Positions 42,089 through 50,967 of a DNA stretch of 64,000 bases are shown one piece after another (the first letter of the stretch is position 1; every line of letters starts with the position of its first letter). The notes under the pieces were generated by a model that was given only the letters and a program-made list of their open reading frames with translations, was not told where the DNA came from and did no database searches. Where the stretch lies: positions 1 to 64,000 of the forward strand of contig NZ_KQ948943.1 of assembly GCF_001514235.1 (NCBI RefSeq), given 5' to 3'. The translations under genes were made by a program, and so were the position numbers. The DNA comes from Streptomyces caeruleatus. Its GTDB lineage: Bacteria; Actinomycetota; Actinomycetes; Streptomycetales; Streptomycetaceae.

Positions 42089-43060
42089 ATGACTTCTACG
42101 TACGCTGTACTTAGTGAAGGCCTGGAAAAGCGATTCGGCGAGGTCCACGCCCTGCGCGGACTCGATCTGGCCGTCGCGCAGGGCACCGTCTGCGGCCTCC
42201 TGGGCCCCAATGGCGCGGGCAAGACCACGGCCGTACGGCTGCTGACCACGCTGCTGCGTCCGGATGCCGGCTCGGCCCGGGTCGCCGGGCACGACCTGCT
42301 GCGGGACCCGGCGGCCGTGCGGCGCGGCATCGGCGTCACCGGCCAGTACGCCTCGGTCGACGGCGACCTCACCGGCCGCGAGAACCTCCGGCTGTTCGCC
42401 CGGCTGCACCGGGTGCGCGGGCCGGCCGAGCGGGCCGGTGAGCTCCTGGACCGCTTCGGGCTGACCGAGGCGGCCGACCGTCCGGCGTCCACGTACTCGG
42501 GCGGGATGCGGCGCCGCCTGGACCTCGCGGCCAGTCTCGTCCGCCGCCCCGAGGTGCTGTTCCTGGACGAGCCGACGACCGGCCTCGACCCGGCCAGCCG
42601 CAACCGGATCTGGGACGCCGTGCGGGAGCTGACCGCCGACGGCACCACCGTGCTGCTGACCACGCAGTACCTGGAGGAGGCCGATCAACTCGCCGACGAC
42701 ATCGCCCTGGTGGACCGGGGCCGGGTCGCGCACACGGGTTCGCCCGCCCAGTTCAAGTCGTTGATCGGCGCGCATGTCGAGGTCGTCGTGACCGACCCGG
42801 ACGTGATGGTGAAGGCGGCGGCCGTACTGGACCAACTCACCGGCGCCGAACCGTCGTTCGACCACGAGCGGCGAGCCGTCGCCGCGGTCACCCGGGACGC
42901 CACGCTCACACTGCCCCGCCTGGTGCGCGAACTCGACACAGCGGGCGTTCCGTTGCTCGACGCGAGCCTCAAACCGCCGACTCTCGACGACGTGTTCCTG
43001 CGGCTCACGCAGGACGTCCAGGAAACCCAGCTGTCCCAGGAAGAGGAGCGTGCCGCATGA
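42089..43060 (+). CDS. DrrA-type ABC exporter ATPase
   Basis: ATPase of 323 residues. Walker A GPNGAGKTT is near residue 41, the signature is TYSGGMRRRLDLA, Walker B is VLFLDEPTTGLDPAS, and the C-terminal domain typical of daunorubicin-resistance DrrA proteins is present. Together with the next gene it would form a half-and-half exporter. The start ATG 42089 lacks a clear ribosome site. An operator-like palindrome overlaps codons 3-8. Confidence 0.92.
   Translation: MTSTYAVLSEGLEKRFGEVHALRGLDLAVAQGTVCGLLGPNGAGKTTAVRLLTTLLRPDAGSARVAGHDLLRDPAAVRRGIGVTGQYASVDGDLTGRENLRLFARLHRVRGPAERAGELLDRFGLTEAADRPASTYSGGMRRRLDLAASLVRRPEVLFLDEPTTGLDPASRNRIWDAVRELTADGTTVLLTTQYLEEADQLADDIALVDRGRVAHTGSPAQFKSLIGAHVEVVVTDPDVMVKAAAVLDQLTGAEPSFDHERRAVAAVTRDATLTLPRLVRELDTAGVPLLDASLKPPTLDDVFLRLTQDVQETQLSQEEERAA
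42097..42113. promoter_or_regulatory. Operator TACGTAC-N3-GTACTTA inside the exporter gene
   Basis: Six of seven arm positions match; it lies within codons 3-8 of the ATPase gene, 43 bases from the intergenic copy centre to centre, about four helical turns. Confidence 0.6.
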
Positions 43061-43836
43061 GCACCCTGGCGTACGACGGCGGCGCGATGATGGGCCGCCA
43101 GCTGCGGCGGATCCGGAACAACCCAGGGCTGCTGATCCTGACGCAGACCATGCCGATCACCATGCTGCTGTTCTTCGGCTACGTCTTCGGCAGCGCCCTC
43201 GCGATGCCCGGCGCGCAGTACCGGTCCTTCCTGGTACCCGGTCTGCTGGTGGCGACCGCGGCCAACGGGCTGATGACCGGCATGTTCCAGGCCGCCGGGG
43301 ACGTCCACCGGGGCGTGACGGACCGCTTCCGGACCCTGCCGGTCAGCCGGGCCGCGGTACCGCTGGGGCAGGCGGCCGCGGATCTGATCGTGACGGCCGC
43401 CGGGACCGTGCCGTTCCTGCTGGTCGGGCTCGCGGTGGGCTGGCGGATCGAGGGGTCGGCGCTCGAAGCCGTGGGCGCGGTGGGGCTGTTGCTGCTGTTC
43501 CGGTTCGCGACCTCATGGGCCGGGATATTCCTCGGACTGCTGACCCGGAACGAGGAGGCCGCCGGTCAGCTGGGCGGGGCGACGTTCATCCTGCCGCTGC
43601 TGTCCAACGCGTACATCCCGACGGAGGGGCTGCCGGGCTGGCTGCGCACGCTCGCCGAGTGGAATCCGATCAGCGCGGTCACCATGGCCCTGCGGGATCT
43701 CTTCGGCAACGCGCCCGTACCGGACGGCGCCGCCTGGCCGGTCGCGCATCCCGTCGCCGGGTCGCTGGCGTGGTGCGCGGTCCTGCTCGCGGTGTTCGTA
43801 CCGCTCGCCGTACGCCGGTACGCGCGCGGAGAGTGA
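43057..43836 (+). CDS. DrrB-type ABC-2 permease
   Basis: Six-helix membrane protein of 259 residues, an ABC-2 type permease; LMTGMFQAAGDVHRGVTDRFRTLPVSR is the conserved loop and TFILPLLSNAYIPTEGLPGWLRTLAEWNPIS the family signature near the C-terminal third. It overlaps the ATPase gene by 4 bases (ATGA). The complex would export a hydrophobic toxic compound. Confidence 0.92.
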   Translation: MSTLAYDGGAMMGRQLRRIRNNPGLLILTQTMPITMLLFFGYVFGSALAMPGAQYRSFLVPGLLVATAANGLMTGMFQAAGDVHRGVTDRFRTLPVSRAAVPLGQAAADLIVTAAGTVPFLLVGLAVGWRIEGSALEAVGAVGLLLLFRFATSWAGIFLGLLTRNEEAAGQLGGATFILPLLSNAYIPTEGLPGWLRTLAEWNPISAVTMALRDLFGNAPVPDGAAWPVAHPVAGSLAWCAVLLAVFVPLAVRRYARGE

Positions 43837-43866
43837 CGGTCACTGTGTGACGAAAGCCCGTCAACT

Positions 43867-43908
43867 CCCTTGCGTGGCGGATCTCATGACACATCTGTTA
43901 CGCAAGGG
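43867..43908 (+). terminator. Hairpin after the exporter operon
   Basis: CCCTTGCGT (43867-43875) and ACGCAAGGG (43900-43908) are perfect complements with a 24-base loop, 30 bases past the permease stop. The rest of the gap to 44086 has no supported gene. Confidence 0.55.
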
Positions 43909-44086
43909 AAGCGGGCCGATGAGCGGGGGGCGGGGGTGGGGGGGGTGTGCCCGCGCCCGGAGAGCCCTTCGTGGCGCCGCTGTCTGCCGTGGGGATGACG
44001 GACGGGGACAGCGTGGTAAGGCGCCGATGCGGGGGTTTCTGCCGGGCGCGGGCCTTCGAGGTCGTCGAGGGTCGCCGGGATACGGG

Positions 44087-44353
44087 TCAGCGTCCGCCGA
44101 AGAGCGAACGGCGGAGTCGTCGCAGCGGCGCGAAGAGCGAGACACGGCGAACCCGCGCGCCCGTGTCGCTGCGCTTCGTGGTGTCACGACTGGTCAGCTC
44201 ACGCATCAGCGAGGTCGCCTCGGCCGCTTCTCCCTGGGGCACGGCGGGACCCGCCAGCACCGAGAGATGGCGGTCGAGACGCGAACTGGTCGCGCTGCTC
44301 CCGCAGGTGATCGCAGGGACCCTCGCCCTGCTGCGCACTGTTATCTGATCCAT
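44087..44353 (-). CDS. Small basic conserved hypothetical protein
   Basis: Protein of 88 residues, Arg-rich, with an N-terminal segment MDQITVRSRARVPAITCGSS and a basic end LFAPLRRLRRSLFGGR. GGGGAGTGAC precedes ATG 44353, an adequate ribosome site that supports translation. There is one cysteine and no membrane helix or recognised domain. It follows the anti-sigma gene on the same strand at a distance of 126 bases. Similar small proteins occur in other Streptomyces by recollection. Confidence 0.6.
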   Translation of the reverse strand: MDQITVRSRARVPAITCGSSATSSRLDRHLSVLAGPAVPQGEAAEATSLMRELTSRDTTKRSDTGARVRRVSLFAPLRRLRRSLFGGR

Positions 44354-44479
44354 GTCACTCCCCACCCGTACGAGTCCACCCGGCCCGGGCAGGTTAACCC
44401 TATCTCCCCGGTGGGGCACGCGTGTATCGCGGTCACAGGATTCACCTTCCCCGTAAGGGTGTTGACGACTCGTCGTTGA

Positions 44480-45298
44480 TTACTCTCCGAATCCAACCGA
44501 TTTCAGGGCGAGTTGGACAACTGGCTGGCTGGTGGGTTGCGGTGAGCCCCCGTCGGGCTCGACGGTCACAGCCAGTGACGTCGTTTTCTTGTCGAGACCG
44601 GATGCGATCAAGGGCGTGTCGCCGTCGAAGAGGCCCAGGGAGCGTGGTTGCACATCGGGGCGCATCTGCCAGAGCTGGTGCACCCGGCCGCTCGGCAACT
44701 CGCCGTATCCGCTCAGAGTGACGATCGCCCGCCCCGCCGATGCGGAGGCGACCACTCCGATCGTCCGCCCTCGCCCGTCCTCGCCGGCGGTCGCCCGGGC
44801 GTCGGGTGCCGCGAGAACGTTAGCGATCTCACTTGCCCGGGCCTGCTGGGCGTCCAGCTGCTCCTGCGTCCTGTTCGCCTGGACGGCGAAGAGGGAGGCG
44901 ACGACGAGGGCCGCGGCGGCCGTGACCGTGGCGAACGGCACGAGCAAGGGGCGCGTCCTGGGCGCACGGGTGCGCGGCGGCGGCTGGGTGCCCCACACAT
45001 GCGGCGGCAGCTGAGTGGCACGCGCGTGTGCCGGCTCCCGCCCGACGGACTCCTGCGGAGTCGTGCGTACGGCGGCCAGGACGCGGTCGCGCATCGCGGC
45101 CGGCGGCGGGGCGGCCGTCGACCAGGCGAGCCGGACGGCGTCCTCGGACAGGGTTCGCACCTCGGCGGCACAGCTGTCGCAGGACTTCAGATGCTTCTCG
45201 AAGCGGAGCCGCTCGGCGGGCTCCAGGGCGTCCAGGGCGTAGGGGGCGGCGAGGGAGTGCAGGTCCCCGCGGCCGAGGAGGCGGTCGGCGAAGCTCAT
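44480..45298 (-). CDS. rskA: RskA-type zinc anti-sigma factor
   Basis: Membrane protein of 272 residues. The N-terminal anti-sigma domain has HSLAAPYALDALEPAE and the HX3CX2C zinc motif (His36, Cys40, Cys43). One helix at about 118-141 leads to an extracytoplasmic RskA domain. It would hold the sigma factor inactive until regulated proteolysis. It overlaps the sigma gene by 4 bases, the usual arrangement for such pairs. Confidence 0.92.
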   Translation of the reverse strand: MSFADRLLGRGDLHSLAAPYALDALEPAERLRFEKHLKSCDSCAAEVRTLSEDAVRLAWSTAAPPPAAMRDRVLAAVRTTPQESVGREPAHARATQLPPHVWGTQPPPRTRAPRTRPLLVPFATVTAAAALVVASLFAVQANRTQEQLDAQQARASEIANVLAAPDARATAGEDGRGRTIGVVASASAGRAIVTLSGYGELPSGRVHQLWQMRPDVQPRSLGLFDGDTPLIASGLDKKTTSLAVTVEPDGGSPQPTSQPVVQLALKSVGFGE

Positions 45299-45837
45299 GC
45301 GACACCTCCCAGGCACTTGCGCAGCTGGGTGAGTCCGTCGCGCATCCGGGTCTTGACCGTGCCCAGCGGCAGCGAGAGCCGCTCGGCGACCTCACGGTAG
45401 GTGTAGCCGTCGTAGTAGGCGAGGGTCACGGACTGGCGTTGCAGCGCGGTGAGCCGGTCCAGGCAGCGGCGCACCCACTCACGCTCCAGTCCGGCCTCGA
45501 CCTCCTCGGCGACGTGGTCGAAGGCCGGGTGGTTCGCGCGCAGGGCCTCGCGCTGCTCGCGTTCGCCTGCCGCGCGGGCGCTGCGGACCCGGTCGACGGC
45601 GCGACGGTGGGCGAGGGTGAGGACCCAGGACAGGGCGCTGCCCCGGCGCGGGTCGAACTTCGCCGCGGACCGCCACAGTTCGAGCAGCACTTCCTGGGCC
45701 ACCTCCTCGGACTGGGCGGGGTCGCGCAGCACCCGCCGGACGAGCCCGTACACGGGCCCGGAGACCAGCCCGTACAGCTCCTCGAACGCCTTCTGATCAC
45801 CGCCCGCCACGAGGACCAGCAGCTCGTCGGCCTCCAA
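45295..45837 (-). CDS. sigK: ECF RNA polymerase sigma factor, SigK type
   Basis: Sigma factor of 180 residues. Region 2 has the AQSEEVAQEVLLELW and LTLAHRRAVDRVRS segments, region 4 the YYDGYTYREVAERLSLPLGTVKTRMRDGL helix-turn-helix. TTG 45837 is chosen because GGAGGGGGAGACGAG lies directly before it and the protein then opens LEADELLVLVAGGD. Earlier in-frame starts at 45891 and 45906 fall inside or ahead of a promoter-like -10 element. It pairs with the RskA-type anti-sigma factor. Confidence 0.9.
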   Translation of the reverse strand: MEADELLVLVAGGDQKAFEELYGLVSGPVYGLVRRVLRDPAQSEEVAQEVLLELWRSAAKFDPRRGSALSWVLTLAHRRAVDRVRSARAAGEREQREALRANHPAFDHVAEEVEAGLEREWVRRCLDRLTALQRQSVTLAYYDGYTYREVAERLSLPLGTVKTRMRDGLTQLRKCLGGVA

Positions 45838-45889
45838 CTCGTCTCCCCCTCCAGTCAGACCGCAACGCGGCCGTCTCGTCCCGCGAGGC

Positions 45890-45916
45890 ATTCGCAACGA
45901 ACCCACCTCCGGATGG
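45890..45916 (-). promoter_or_regulatory. SigK-type promoter of the sigma operon
   Basis: On the minus strand CCATCC (45916-45911) is followed after 15 bases by GCGAAT (45895-45890). The published mycobacterial SigK consensus is close to CCATCC-N16/17-CCGAAT. The expected transcript would begin about 45 bases before TTG 45837. An equivalent pair lies before the DUF4331 gene. Confidence 0.65.
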
Positions 45917-46002
45917 GGTTACGGATCAGCGGGCCGAAAACGCGGGTCGCCCCTCGATGAAACAACTTTTCAGTTCCGCCGTAAGAACGCTTGGGATTCG
46001 AC

Positions 46003-46029
46003 CAATCCACCCTGGCGACGGCTCCGAAT
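46003..46029 (+). promoter_or_regulatory. SigK-type promoter of the DUF4331 operon
   Basis: CAATCC (46003-46008) is separated by 15 bases from CCGAAT (46024-46029), the same spacing as in the sigma operon promoter. It ends 38 bases before the ATG at 46068. Confidence 0.65.
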
Positions 46030-46067
46030 CGGGTGCGTCAGGCAAGTTGGGACTGAGGACGGACGGC

Positions 46068-47606
46068 ATGACACCTAATTCCAGGAGCGGTGCGGGACGC
46101 AGGGGACTCGCGACCCTCGTATGTGGTGCGCTGGCCGCCGGGGGGCTCGCAGCCGCCGGCGTGACCGCGCTGGAACCGGGGGCGGCCTCCGCCTCCAGTC
46201 ACCGGGAGGCCCCGCTGATCTCGGGGACCCCGCAGTACGACAACACGGACGTGTACGCGTTCGTCAGCCCGGACAAGCCGGACACGACGACGATCATCGG
46301 GAACTGGATCCCGTTCGAGGAGCCGGCCGGCGGACCGAACTTCTTCACGTTCGCCGAGGACGCGCAGTACGACATCCACATCGACAACAACGGCGACGCA
46401 CAGGGCGATCTGCTCTACCGCTTCACCTTCGACACGCACATCAAGAACAAGAAGACGTTCCTGTACAACACCGGTCCGGTCGAGAGCCTCGACGACAAGG
46501 ACCTCAACATCACGCAGACGTACGACATCGAGCTGATCAAGCTCAAGGACCAGTACCCGGTGTCGAAGACGAAGGTCGCCAACGACGTGCCGGTGGCCCC
46601 GTCGAACGTCGGCAAGGCGTCGATGCCGGACTACGCCAAGCTGCGCGAGCAGGCCGTGCACAAGCTCGCGGGCGACGCGACGTCGTTCGCCGGACAGGCC
46701 GACGACCCGTTCTTCCTGGACCTGCGGGTCTTCGACCTCCTCTACGGCGGGAACCTCTCCGAGGTCGGCAACGACACGCTCAAGGGCTACAACGTCAACT
46801 CCATCGCCCTCCAGGTCCCGACGCACATGATCACCGAGTCGTCGGACCAGCCGATCGTCGGCATCTGGTCGACGACCCAGCGCAAGAACGCCCAGGGCCA
46901 CTTCGAGCAGGTCTCACGCCTCGGCAGCCCGCTGGTGAACGAGGTCGTCAACCCCCTCAAGGACAAGGACAAGTTCAACGCGTCCTCGCCCTGGGAGGAC
47001 GCCCAGTTCCTGAAGAACGTCACCAACCCCGAGCTGCCGAAGCTCATCGAGGCGATCTACAAGATCCCGGCACCGGACGAGCCGCGCAACGACCTGGTCG
47101 ACGTCTTCCTCAAGGGCGTGAAGGACCTCAACCAGCCGCCGCACGTGACCCCGTCGGAGATGCTGCGCCTGAACACCTCGATCGAGCCGGCCGCCGAACC
47201 CAAGCGGCTCGGTGTCCTCGACGGCGACACCGCGGGCTTCCCGAACGGCCGCCGCCTCACCGACGACGTGATCGACGCCTCCCTCCAGGTCGTCGAGGGT
47301 GAACTGCTCGGCGCCAAGAACGACCTGGGCGACGCCGTCGACAAGAACGACAAGGACTTCGAGAAGGCCTTCCCGTACGTCGCCCTGCCCACCGAGGGTT
47401 CCCGCGGCCCGCTCGCCAAGGGCACGGACGGCGAGACCGACGTCCGCAGCCAGCTCGGCGACGCGCTCCAGCCGGCGGGGGCGGGTGCCTCCGGCCTGGA
47501 CGACACGACCCTCATCGCCGGCTCGGCAGGCGCCGGCGCACTGGGCATCCTGCTGATCGGCGGAGCCCTGATGTGGTGGCGCCGGATGCGGGAGCGGGCG
47601 TACTAG
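46068..47606 (+). CDS. DUF4331 secreted, membrane-anchored protein
   Basis: Protein of 512 residues. A signal peptide (about 1-40, ending GAASAS) leads to the DUF4331 domain, which opens with SHREAPLISGTPQYDNTDVYAF. A C-terminal helix (about 483-502) and the basic tail WWRRMRERAY anchor it in the membrane. The domain's activity is unknown; the SHREAPL opening is strictly kept in the family. GGACGGACGGC precedes ATG 46068. It begins an operon with the TPR and NicO genes and shares a promoter type with the divergent sigma factor operon. Confidence 0.88.
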   Translation: MTPNSRSGAGRRGLATLVCGALAAGGLAAAGVTALEPGAASASSHREAPLISGTPQYDNTDVYAFVSPDKPDTTTIIGNWIPFEEPAGGPNFFTFAEDAQYDIHIDNNGDAQGDLLYRFTFDTHIKNKKTFLYNTGPVESLDDKDLNITQTYDIELIKLKDQYPVSKTKVANDVPVAPSNVGKASMPDYAKLREQAVHKLAGDATSFAGQADDPFFLDLRVFDLLYGGNLSEVGNDTLKGYNVNSIALQVPTHMITESSDQPIVGIWSTTQRKNAQGHFEQVSRLGSPLVNEVVNPLKDKDKFNASSPWEDAQFLKNVTNPELPKLIEAIYKIPAPDEPRNDLVDVFLKGVKDLNQPPHVTPSEMLRLNTSIEPAAEPKRLGVLDGDTAGFPNGRRLTDDVIDASLQVVEGELLGAKNDLGDAVDKNDKDFEKAFPYVALPTEGSRGPLAKGTDGETDVRSQLGDALQPAGAGASGLDDTTLIAGSAGAGALGILLIGGALMWWRRMRERAY

Positions 47607-47630
47607 GCGCTTCGCGCCCCTGAAAAGACT

Positions 47631-47675
47631 GGCGCGGCCCGCGAAGTACTCATCCCCCACGGCGCGGGCCGCGCC
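47631..47675 (+). terminator. Strong hairpin between the DUF4331 and TPR genes
   Basis: GGCGCGGCCCGC (47631-47642) pairs perfectly with GCGGGCCGCGCC (47664-47675), loop 21 bases, with no T-run. It may be a partial terminator that lowers expression of the downstream genes. Confidence 0.6.
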
Positions 47676-47701
47676 GCATGAATGCCGATCGAGGAGAGGG
47701 C

Positions 47702-49219
47702 ATGGCGGAGAATTCTGAGCCCGTCCGGCGTTTGAGGACGAGGCCCGGAGGGCCGACAGCGGGGTCTGGGGGCGCAGCCCCCAGCGGGGTCGAAGGGGCG
47801 GAGCCCCTTGAGGACGGGACGGGTAGGGGCGGCGGGGGCGAGAAGGGCCGCGAGCAGCGCATCGCCGCCGTCCGCCGAGTCGCCGCGGCAGCCCGCCGCA
47901 GCCGAGCCCTCCACCTCGCCGGCTGCGCCACCCTCCTCGCCGTGGCCCTCACCACCGGATCCATAGCCCTCGGCGCGGCACGCGACGACAACAACCCGAG
48001 CGTCGCCCCCGCCTCCGCCGCCGTATCCCCGGGCCTCCTCGCGACCGGCGACCTCGAAACCGGCATCGCCTCCCTCCAGGCCCACCTCCGCGACCAGCCA
48101 AGGGACTTCACCGGCTGGGCCACCCTCGGCCTCGCCTACGTGGAGCAGGCCCGCACCAAGGGCGACCCCTCCCGCTACCCCCAGGCCGACCAGGCCTTCA
48201 AGCGGTCCCTGGAACTGAACCCCGACAACGACCAGGCCCTCGCAGGCCGCGCCGCCCTCGCCGCGGCCCGGCACGACTTCGAGGACGCCCTCACGTACGC
48301 CGACCGGGCCCTGAAGGTGAACCCCTACAGCGAACGCGCCCTGTGCACCCGCACCGACGCCCTCGTCGAACTGGGCCGCTACGCCGACGCGGCGAAGGCC
48401 GCGAGGACAGCCGACGACCGCCGCCCCGGCATCCCGGTCTTCACGCGGTACGCGTACGTGCAGGAGCTGCGCGGCGACGTACGGACCGCCGAGCGGGTAC
48501 TGGAACAGGCCCTCGCCTCCGCCACCACCCCCGGCGACATCACCTACGTCGCCACGCAGCTCGGCCAACTCGCCTGGAACCAGGGCGACTACGACACCGC
48601 CCTCACCCACTACGCCCGCGCCCTCGCCGCCGACGAGAACTACGTCCCCGCCCTGGAGGGCCGCGCCCGCGCCCAGGCCGCGAACGGTGACCGGAGCGGC
48701 GCGACGGAGGGCCTGCGGGACGTCGTCTCCCGCTACCCCCTCCCCGGCCCGCTCGTCGAACTCGGCGAGCTGTACGAGGCGGCCGGCGACAAGGTCGAGG
48801 CCGACGACCAGTACGCCCTGGTCGACGCCTGGACGGCCCTCGCCCGCGCCAACGGCGTCAACGCCGACCTCGACACCGCCCTCGCGGCCGCCGACCACGG
48901 CGACAAGGCCTCCGCGCTGCGCGCCGCCCGCGCCGAATGGGACCGCCGGCGGACCGTGCACACCGCGGACGCCCTCGCCTGGGCACTGCACGCCAACGGC
49001 AAGGACGAGGAAGCCCTTCCCTACGCCCGCAGGGCCACGGCCACCGGCTACCGCAACGCCGCGTTCCTCTACCACCGCGGGATCATCGAGCGCGCCACCG
49101 GCCACGCCGAGGACGCCCGCGAGCACCTGCGGGCCGCGCTGAGGCTGAACCCCGGCTTCTCCCCGCTGGGCGCCCGCGAAGCCCGTACGGCCCTGAAGGA
49201 CCTGGAGGCAGCCAAGTGA
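47702..49219 (+). CDS. Membrane TPR protein with a repeat-encoded N-terminus
   Basis: Protein of 505 residues. One helix near residues 71-91 is followed by an extracytoplasmic run of TPR-like helical repeats (PDNDQALAGRAALAAARHDF, NPYSERALCTRTDALVELGR, DYDTALTHYARALAADENYV), which would mediate protein contacts. Residues 6 to about 45 are encoded by a copy of the dispersed Streptomyces palindromic repeat. GAGGAGAGGGC precedes ATG 47702, so translation through the repeat is credible; a start after it is possible. It couples to the NicO gene by a 4-base overlap. Confidence 0.82.
   Translation: MAENSEPVRRLRTRPGGPTAGSGGAAPSGVEGAEPLEDGTGRGGGGEKGREQRIAAVRRVAAAARRSRALHLAGCATLLAVALTTGSIALGAARDDNNPSVAPASAAVSPGLLATGDLETGIASLQAHLRDQPRDFTGWATLGLAYVEQARTKGDPSRYPQADQAFKRSLELNPDNDQALAGRAALAAARHDFEDALTYADRALKVNPYSERALCTRTDALVELGRYADAAKAARTADDRRPGIPVFTRYAYVQELRGDVRTAERVLEQALASATTPGDITYVATQLGQLAWNQGDYDTALTHYARALAADENYVPALEGRARAQAANGDRSGATEGLRDVVSRYPLPGPLVELGELYEAAGDKVEADDQYALVDAWTALARANGVNADLDTALAAADHGDKASALRAARAEWDRRRTVHTADALAWALHANGKDEEALPYARRATATGYRNAAFLYHRGIIERATGHAEDAREHLRAALRLNPGFSPLGAREARTALKDLEAAK
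47716..47830. repeat. Dispersed palindromic repeat inside the TPR gene
   Basis: From GAGCCCGTCCGGCGTTTGAG onward, through CTGGGGGCGCAGCCCCCAG and GGACGGGACGGGTAGGGGCG, this matches the reverse complement of 4682-4765 at most positions. It is read in frame without stops at the start of the TPR gene. Confidence 0.85.
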
Positions 49220-50922
49220 GCCCGCGTCGTCTGTTCGCCTCCGCCGCGGCTGTCCTCACGGCGGCTTGCGGGCTCGCCCTGTTCCCCACCGGCTCCGCGA
49301 GCGCGCACCCCCTCGGCAACTTCACCGTCAACCGCTACGACGGTCTCGTCGCCGCCCCCGGCGAACTACGCGTCCACCATGTGGAGGACCTCGCCGAGAT
49401 CCCGGCGACCCAGGCCGAGCCGGACATCGAGAAGGCGGGGATGACGGAGTGGGCCCGGCAGCGGTGCGCGGACGCCGCGCGCGGCAGCGAGGTCACCGTG
49501 GACGGACGTACGGTCGAACTGACGCCGCGCAGCAGCCACGCGCGCGTGCGGCCCGGTCAGGCGGGGCTCGACACCCTCCGCGTGGAGTGCCGGCTGACGG
49601 CGCCGCTCCCCGAGGACACCACGGTCGCCCTCGGTTTCCGCGGCGCGGGCGCGGAAGCAGGCCCCGGCTGGCGGGAGATCACGGCGCGCGGGGACCGTAT
49701 GACGCTCGCCGCCTCGGACGTGCCGAAGGAGTCGATCTCCCGCGAACTGACCGAGTATCCAGGGGAGTTGCTGTCCTCGCCGGCCGACACCAAGAGCGCG
49801 TCGCTGCGCGTGCGCCCGGGCGGCCCCGCCCTCGCCCAGGCGGAACAGGACACCCCCGCCTCCTCCGTCCTGCCGCGCGGCGCCGACCGCTGGACACGGG
49901 CCCTGGACGGCCTGGTCTCCCGCCAGGACCTCACCGTCGGCTTCGCCGCCCTCGCCCTGGTCCTCGCGATCTTCCTCGGCGCGATGCACGCGCTCGCCCC
50001 CGGCCACGGCAAGACCCTGATGGCCGCGGTGGCGGCGGCCCGCGGCGGCCGGGCGCGGATGAAGGACGTCCTGCCCCTGGCCGCCTCGGTGACCGTCACC
50101 CACACCCTGGGCGTGGTCGCCCTGGGCCTCCTGGTGACGGCGGGCTCGGCGGCGGCCCCCTCGGTGATCACCTGGCTGGGCGTCGCGAGCGGCGCCCTGG
50201 TGATCGCGGCGGGCGCGACGCTAGTACGACGGGCATGGCACGTCCGACAGCACGGCCACGGGCACGGGCACGGGCACGGGCACGGCCATGGGCATGACCA
50301 TGACCATGACCATCCGCACGGGCACGACCACCCGCACCCGCACCCGCACGGGCACTCTCACGACCACGAGACCGACCACGCCCCTGAGCGCGAACCGGTC
50401 CTGGTCGCCGCGCACGCCCACTCCGCGGCGAAGGCCCCCGCCCCCACGCCGGGCCACGCCCACCACCATGACCATGACCATGACCACCACAGCCACCCTC
50501 ACGAGCACGCGCGGAGCCACACCCACGGCCCCCTCACCCACACCCACAACGGCTTCACCCACACCCACTCCACCGCCCCCACCCTCCGCGGCACGATCCT
50601 CCTCGGCTTCGCCGGCGGGCTCGTGCCGAGTCCCTCCGCGGTCGTCGTGCTGGTCGGCGCGGCGGCGCTCGGGAAGGCGTGGTTCGGGCTGCTGCTCGTC
50701 GTGGCGTACGGCGCCGGGCTCGCGCTCACCCTCACCGCGGCCGGGTTCGCCGTCGTGCGGCTGGGTAGCGGAGTGACGAGGGTGCTGGACCGGCAGCCCC
50801 GCTGGATGGCCCATCCCCTCACGGTCTTCGTCCGCAGGACCGCACCACTGGGATCCGCGGTGCTCGTCGTACTGATCGGCGCCGGATTGGTTCTCCAGGG
50901 GGCGGCATCCGCACTCGCCTGA
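49216..50922 (+). CDS. NicO/RcnA-type nickel-cobalt transporter with His-rich loop
   Basis: Protein of 568 residues. A signal peptide and a soluble domain (to about residue 230) precede six or seven helices. The family signature is ALAPGHGKTLMAA near residue 260. A loop at about 345-455 is made of HGHGHG, HDHDH and HPHPH runs suited to binding Ni, Co or Zn. The opening HPLGNFTVNRY is common in actinobacterial members. GTG 49216 overlaps the TPR stop. Export or uptake cannot be told apart by sequence. Confidence 0.88.
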   Translation: MSPRRLFASAAAVLTAACGLALFPTGSASAHPLGNFTVNRYDGLVAAPGELRVHHVEDLAEIPATQAEPDIEKAGMTEWARQRCADAARGSEVTVDGRTVELTPRSSHARVRPGQAGLDTLRVECRLTAPLPEDTTVALGFRGAGAEAGPGWREITARGDRMTLAASDVPKESISRELTEYPGELLSSPADTKSASLRVRPGGPALAQAEQDTPASSVLPRGADRWTRALDGLVSRQDLTVGFAALALVLAIFLGAMHALAPGHGKTLMAAVAAARGGRARMKDVLPLAASVTVTHTLGVVALGLLVTAGSAAAPSVITWLGVASGALVIAAGATLVRRAWHVRQHGHGHGHGHGHGHGHDHDHDHPHGHDHPHPHPHGHSHDHETDHAPEREPVLVAAHAHSAAKAPAPTPGHAHHHDHDHDHHSHPHEHARSHTHGPLTHTHNGFTHTHSTAPTLRGTILLGFAGGLVPSPSAVVVLVGAAALGKAWFGLLLVVAYGAGLALTLTAAGFAVVRLGSGVTRVLDRQPRWMAHPLTVFVRRTAPLGSAVLVVLIGAGLVLQGAASALA

Positions 50923-50967
50923 GCTACTTTTGTGGAGAATGCGCACGGATGCGAATGGGGGACGCCC

